This document shows, in pieces, positions 6,100-8,157 of a stretch of DNA of 8,157 nt (position 1 is the stretch's first letter; each line of letters begins with the position of its first letter). The notes under the pieces were generated by a model. The model made no database searches. It saw nothing but the letters and a program-made list of their open reading frames with translations, and was not told where the DNA came from. This DNA comes from Nanobdellota archaeon. GTDB taxonomy: Archaea; Nanobdellota; Nanobdellia; Woesearchaeales; JAGLGH01. The stretch is from contig JAGLGH010000305.1 in NCBI GenBank assembly GCA_023144115.1, positions 1 through 8,157 on the forward strand, given 5' to 3'. Position numbers and translations under genes: made by a program.

Positions 6100-6191
6100 A
6101 ATTCTTATGTTTTATTGATGTGGTTATAATGAACACCCGGGCTTTTCTAACTGGGGGGAAAGAATAATCCCCAGGCATCACGTGTAACCAT
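6100..6191 (-). ncRNA. GC-rich foldable leader or small RNA upstream of the acidic protein
   Basis: Bases 6131-6200 are about 51% G+C in an otherwise clearly AT-rich window, with no recognised gene. Nested inverted repeats are present: TGGTTA (6121-6126) with TAACCA (6185-6190), CAC (6134-6136) with GTG (6182-6184), and CTGGGG (6151-6156) with CCCCAG (6169-6174). A near-consensus minus-strand promoter ends just upstream, predicting a start at about 6191. This could be a structured 5' leader (cis-regulatory) or a separate small RNA. It does not match tRNA, SRP RNA or RNase P RNA features that I can recognise. The same bases also contain short ORFs of 14 and 28 codons. Confidence 0.35.
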
Positions 6192-6210
6192 TGGGGAGTA
6201 GGATATAACT

Positions 6211-6228
6211 TATATATAAACCTTTGGG
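6211..6228 (-). promoter_or_regulatory. near-consensus BRE/TATA promoter, minus strand
   Basis: Read on the minus strand, CCCAAAGG runs directly into TTTATATATA, one of the best BRE/TATA matches in the window. The TATA centre (about 6216) is 25 bases upstream of an ATG at 6191. No large gene begins there. The transcript would be the GC-rich segment leading into the acidic-protein gene at 6099. Confidence 0.6.
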
Positions 6229-6264
6229 TTTTGTTACGACTGAATGGTGATACCCCCTCGAGAA

Positions 6265-6283
6265 CGAAACAATTAAATATATA
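6265..6283 (+). promoter_or_regulatory. BRE/TATA promoter of rnp4
   Basis: CGAAAC (BRE) followed by AATTAAATATATA, with its centre about 26 bases before the ATG at 6302. This spacing puts the transcript start on the start codon, so rnp4 is probably translated from a leaderless mRNA. The T/C-rich stretch between them contains no Shine-Dalgarno. Confidence 0.7.
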
Positions 6284-6301
6284 CCAAAGCTTTTCTTCCT
6301 C

Positions 6302-6643
6302 ATGAAACGCATATTTCATCGTATCAGGGAAAAAAACAAGGCAATAGCAAGAGAAAGGATAACTAAGCTATTTGCCATGGCAGAAGAGGCATATAAAGAG
6401 AATCATGAACTGGCAAACCGCTATGTCAGTCTTGCCCGTAAAATACAAATGAAATATAGGACTAGGATGCCTGCTGAGCTTAGAAAAAAATTCTGCAAGC
6501 ACTGCCTCCATTTTCTTGTTCCATCAAAGAACTGCAGAGTAAGGCTGCAAAAGGATCATATAGTATATTATTGCCTGGACTGCAAAAAGTTCACCAGATT
6601 TGTGCATAAGGGTTCTAAGAATCCTAAGAAAAAGGCTAATTAA
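6302..6643 (+). CDS. rnp4: ribonuclease P protein component 4 (Rpp21/Rpr2 homologue)
   Basis: 113-aa protein subunit of archaeal RNase P, which trims 5' leaders from pre-tRNA. Two N-terminal helices rich in Arg/Lys and Ala (about 8-58, including ANRYVSLARKIQMKY at 38-52) pair with the Rpp29 partner in known structures. They are followed by a zinc ribbon with Cys65-x2-Cys68 and Cys91-x2-Cys94. The C-terminal tail is Lys-rich. Length and the four cysteines match the family. The ATG at 6302 lies at leaderless distance from its own promoter, so it is an independent unit. It is convergent with the DUF4870 gene, with a 40-base AT-rich gap. Confidence 0.94.
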   Translation: MKRIFHRIREKNKAIARERITKLFAMAEEAYKENHELANRYVSLARKIQMKYRTRMPAELRKKFCKHCLHFLVPSKNCRVRLQKDHIVYYCLDCKKFTRFVHKGSKNPKKKAN

Positions 6644-6683
6644 AGAGATGAAAGAATATAAAAATGAAAAAAAGAAGAAAAAA

Positions 6684-7007
6684 TTAAAATTTGAATTTTT
6701 CTCCAAATTTTCCAATAATAGGTAATTCTTTTTCTTCTCCTTGAATCGCTTTAATCAAGCCAATTATAAAGAAGACAAATACTAGCAGATTTCCAATTGG
6801 AAGAATAATAAACCATCCTAAAACTGGAATTATTGTCCCTACAACATTGATTATAATTGCTACAATTGCAAGCACCAATGATTGTTTAACATGGAATTCC
6901 GCAAATTTATTTTTTTTCATATTTTCATCTACAAAGAACCAAATTAATCCTATTGGAAAAAACCAAGCAAGTATTGCACATATTTTCCCTTGTTCTACAT
7001 CTGTCAT
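6684..7007 (-). CDS. DUF4870 (Tic20-like) small membrane protein
   Basis: 107-aa integral membrane protein. Hydrophobic segments lie at about 9-26, 43-60 and 64-86. The family marks are FHVKQSLVL (38-46), similar to the F-H-x-K/R-Q-A/S motif of DUF4870, and PIIGKFGEKF (96-105) after the last helix. The family is widespread in bacteria and archaea, related to the chloroplast Tic20 fold; its function in prokaryotes is unknown. A clear Shine-Dalgarno GAGGT (bases 7015-7019, minus strand) sits seven bases before the ATG, and the gene has a long leader with two inverted repeats. The coding sequence is visibly more AT-rich than its neighbours, a weak hint of separate origin. It lies downstream of the MBL hydrolase on the same strand, but a 234-base gap and its own promoter suggest separate transcription. 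Confidence 0.88.
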   Translation of the reverse strand: MTDVEQGKICAILAWFFPIGLIWFFVDENMKKNKFAEFHVKQSLVLAIVAIIINVVGTIIPVLGWFIILPIGNLLVFVFFIIGLIKAIQGEEKELPIIGKFGEKFKF

Positions 7008-7024
7008 TTTTCTTACCTCATCCT

Positions 7025-7103
7025 GATTTTGATTTTCAAAATCGATTTTTAGTTTTTCTTTAAATTCTGTATGTACTTTAACTAATTTCCAAAAAAATGG
7101 AAA
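7025..7103 (-). promoter_or_regulatory. DUF4870 leader with two perfect inverted repeats
   Basis: GATTTTGA (7025-7032) and TCAAAATC (7036-7043) form an 8-bp stem with a 3-base loop, five bases upstream of the Shine-Dalgarno. Further up, TTTCCA (7086-7091) and TGGAAA (7098-7103) form a 6-bp stem with an all-A (all-U in the RNA) loop. Either could be an RNA hairpin in the leader or a repressor site. In AT-rich intergenic DNA such repeats also arise by chance. Confidence 0.35.
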
Positions 7104-7150
7104 CTAACACGACCATTAATAATGTATTTCCCGCCAGAATTTACACTTCA

Positions 7151-7188
7151 TTTATAAATTTGATTCTCTGAAATATATAAATGTTTAG
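7151..7188 (-). promoter_or_regulatory. two possible TATA boxes for the DUF4870 gene
   Basis: On the minus strand, CTAAACATTTATATAT (upstream box, plus-strand bases 7173-7188) and TTTATAAA (7151-7158) both fit BRE/TATA. Predicted starts are near 7151 and 7129, leaving a leader of roughly 120-145 bases, the longest in this window. Confidence 0.5.
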
Positions 7189-7241
7189 GTTTTATTCATT
7201 ATTTAAGATTGAATAAAGATAATTTATAGTCCAGCTATCAA

Positions 7242-8018
7242 TCAAACCCGAAACACTTCACTAACATGACCCCGGAATGTAAGAGAATAAGTCATATCTT
7301 TTAGGTCTTTTCTTTCTTTAATTATCCTGAATGCTTCCATTGCCAGATCCTGTGTGTTATTATTCAGGCTAAGATGCGAGAGAAATACATGCCTGAGTTT
7401 TGGTGAAGCATGTTCCATGACCAGAAGAGCAGCATCATAGTTTGATATATGACCTAATTCACCTGAGATTCTCTTCTTGAGAAAATAAGGATAAGGACCA
7501 TTCTGCAGCATATCAATATCATGATTGGTTTCAAGGCACAGGAGATCTGATTCCTTTACAGCTTTTTTGACATTTGAGCAGGCATATCCAATATCTGTGA
7601 TTACAGACATAGTCTTCCTATTATATGTTATAGAGTAGCTTACAGGATCTGCGCAGTCATGGGATTTGGAAAATGGATTGATTTTGACATCCCCAATCCC
7701 AAAAGTTTCGTCAGCATTGATGAAATTGACATTCTCTTTCTGCTTTATAAGATGTGAAAACTTTTCAAAAGTAGGCTGAGTGACATACATTGGGATATTG
7801 AACTTTCTCATCAGAACATCAGCTCCTTTGACATGGTCGCTGTGCGCATGAGTCACAAAAATGCCCTTGACATCATTTATGTCCCTGCCTATTCCTGACA
7901 GCCTTTCAACAATCTGCTTACAGCTGATGCCTGCATCAACAAGAAATGAGGAGCCATTGGCCTTTGCAAAAAAGCAATTGCCAGAAGAGCCGCTTGCGAG
8001 CGCGCATAGTTCTACCAT
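7242..8018 (-). CDS. metallo-beta-lactamase-fold hydrolase, YycJ/WalJ-like
   Basis: 258-aa MBL-fold hydrolase. The N-terminus CALASGSSGNCFF (5-17) is the signature of the YycJ/WalJ group (COG1235), related to nucleases and phosphodiesterases. Metal ligands are visible: THAHSDH (56-62, giving His57, His59, Asp61, His62), His120 or a nearby equivalent, Asp142 in TDIG as bridging ligand, and His215 in LSHLSLNN. GELGHIS (186-192) is the conserved block after the variable region. Length is typical and no core motif is missing, so an active di-zinc enzyme is expected. YycJ/WalJ has been linked to 5'-exonuclease activity and DNA repair in bacteria, but the archaeal substrate is not known. The ATG at 8018 lies about 30 bases from a BRE/TATA, so the leader is very short or absent. 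Confidence 0.9.
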   Translation of the reverse strand: MVELCALASGSSGNCFFAKANGSSFLVDAGISCKQIVERLSGIGRDINDVKGIFVTHAHSDHVKGADVLMRKFNIPMYVTQPTFEKFSHLIKQKENVNFINADETFGIGDVKINPFSKSHDCADPVSYSITYNRKTMSVITDIGYACSNVKKAVKESDLLCLETNHDIDMLQNGPYPYFLKKRISGELGHISNYDAALLVMEHASPKLRHVFLSHLSLNNNTQDLAMEAFRIIKERKDLKDMTYSLTFRGHVSEVFRV

Positions 8019-8043
8019 AGAAGAGATATAATAAAATCTTATG

Positions 8044-8058
8044 TTTAAATATTTTTGG
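8044..8058 (-). promoter_or_regulatory. BRE/TATA promoter of the MBL hydrolase gene
   Basis: On the minus strand CCCAAAA runs into ATATTTAAA (plus-strand bases 8044-8052 for the TATA part), centred about 30 bases before the ATG at 8018. No Shine-Dalgarno lies between them. The TATA core is nearly palindromic and might also fire rightward. Confidence 0.55.
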
Positions 8059-8083
8059 GTTTTCTAAATAGTAAGTAAAAAGT

Positions 8084-8155
8084 CAGTTGTAACGGAGCAC
8101 AAGCATCTTCAAAACTTTGGATGTGTTTTTACAAGGCTCTGCGTCCCCGCAACTG
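8084..8155 (+). ncRNA. foldable segment at window edge, possible structured RNA (partial)
   Basis: CAGTTG (8084-8089) pairs with CAACTG (8150-8155). Inside this, CGGAGC (8093-8098) pairs with GCTCTG (8136-8141) including one G-U, and CATC (8104-8107) with GATG (8120-8123). The nested order is compatible with one branched hairpin, and no ORF of note covers it. The last ~20 bases, around GCGTCCCCGCAAC, faintly resemble the 5' domain of archaeal SRP RNA (GUCCCC followed by UGUAAC), which would imply a different fold. The window ends here, so neither reading can be settled. Confidence 0.25.
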
Positions 8156-8157
8156 GT

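Noticed and set aside
6131..6266. tRNA or C/D-box RNA in the GC-rich intergenic region
   Set aside because: No T-loop (GGTTCRA) or anticodon-arm layout on either strand, and although CTGA and GTGATA-like boxes occur near 6240-6251, a complete C/D box pair with guide spacing is not present.
6092..6319. 75-codon minus-strand frame across the acidic-gene upstream region and the start of rnp4
   Set aside because: It begins inside rnp4 and runs through two promoters; no family resemblance. Only its last 28 codons, from the ATG at 6178, are considered as a possible short ORF.
1..8157. CRISPR array, insertion sequence or integrated element
   Set aside because: No regularly spaced direct repeats, transposase or integrase motifs, or terminal inverted repeats with target duplications were seen.

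Overview
The window reads as a piece of an AT-rich archaeal chromosome, most likely a DPANN-type archaeon (Woesearchaeota or Pacearchaeota-like). Archaeal identity is well supported. There is an eL21 – Rpo4 – DUF655 gene run, a Zn-ribbon RNase P protein (Rpp21/Rnp4), and BRE/TATA promoters upstream of nearly every gene. At least three genes sit at the distance expected for leaderless mRNAs. The DPANN placement is an inference. It rests on the PEF-CTERM-like sorting tail, the bacterial-style thymidine kinase and class II lysyl-tRNA synthetase beside archaeal information-processing genes, and the small compact genes.

Layout. 1-140 is the C-terminal end of a surface protein with a PEF-CTERM-like tail (+). 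219-1088 is a membrane-anchored alpha/beta hydrolase (-), divergent from a type II thymidine kinase (1201-1848, +). The kinase gene ends in a two-tier stem-loop. 1947-3011 (+) encodes a protein I cannot assign to a named family; its C-terminal half looks like an ADP-ribosyltransferase-type fold. 3112-5806 (+) is a tight operon: rpl21e, rpo4/rpoF, a DUF655 OB/HhH protein and lysS (class II). It starts from a strong BRE/TATA and has a small AU-rich hairpin abutting the rpl21e Shine-Dalgarno. 5872-6099 (-) encodes a very acidic 75-aa protein whose probable leader is an unusually GC-rich, foldable segment with short upstream ORFs. 6302-6643 (+) is rnp4, apparently leaderless. 6684-7007 (-) is a DUF4870/Tic20-like membrane protein with a long hairpin-containing leader. 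7242-8018 (-) is a YycJ/WalJ-like metallo-beta-lactamase-fold hydrolase. The last ~75 nt can fold back on themselves and may be the start of a structured RNA cut by the window edge.

How the genes fit together. The central operon combines ribosome (eL21), RNA polymerase stalk (Rpo4), a nucleic-acid-binding protein (DUF655) and aminoacylation (LysRS), and RNase P maturation of tRNA lies nearby, so the region is mainly housekeeping information processing. The flanking genes are accessory: nucleotide salvage, hydrolases and membrane or surface proteins. No mobile element, CRISPR array, tRNA or rRNA gene was seen. No clearly new multi-gene system is evident. The most interesting items are the ART-like protein, the structured leader of the acidic protein, the eL21 leader hairpin, and lysS occupying the place usually held by ksgA/dim1. 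No stretch longer than 300 bases is without a gene.
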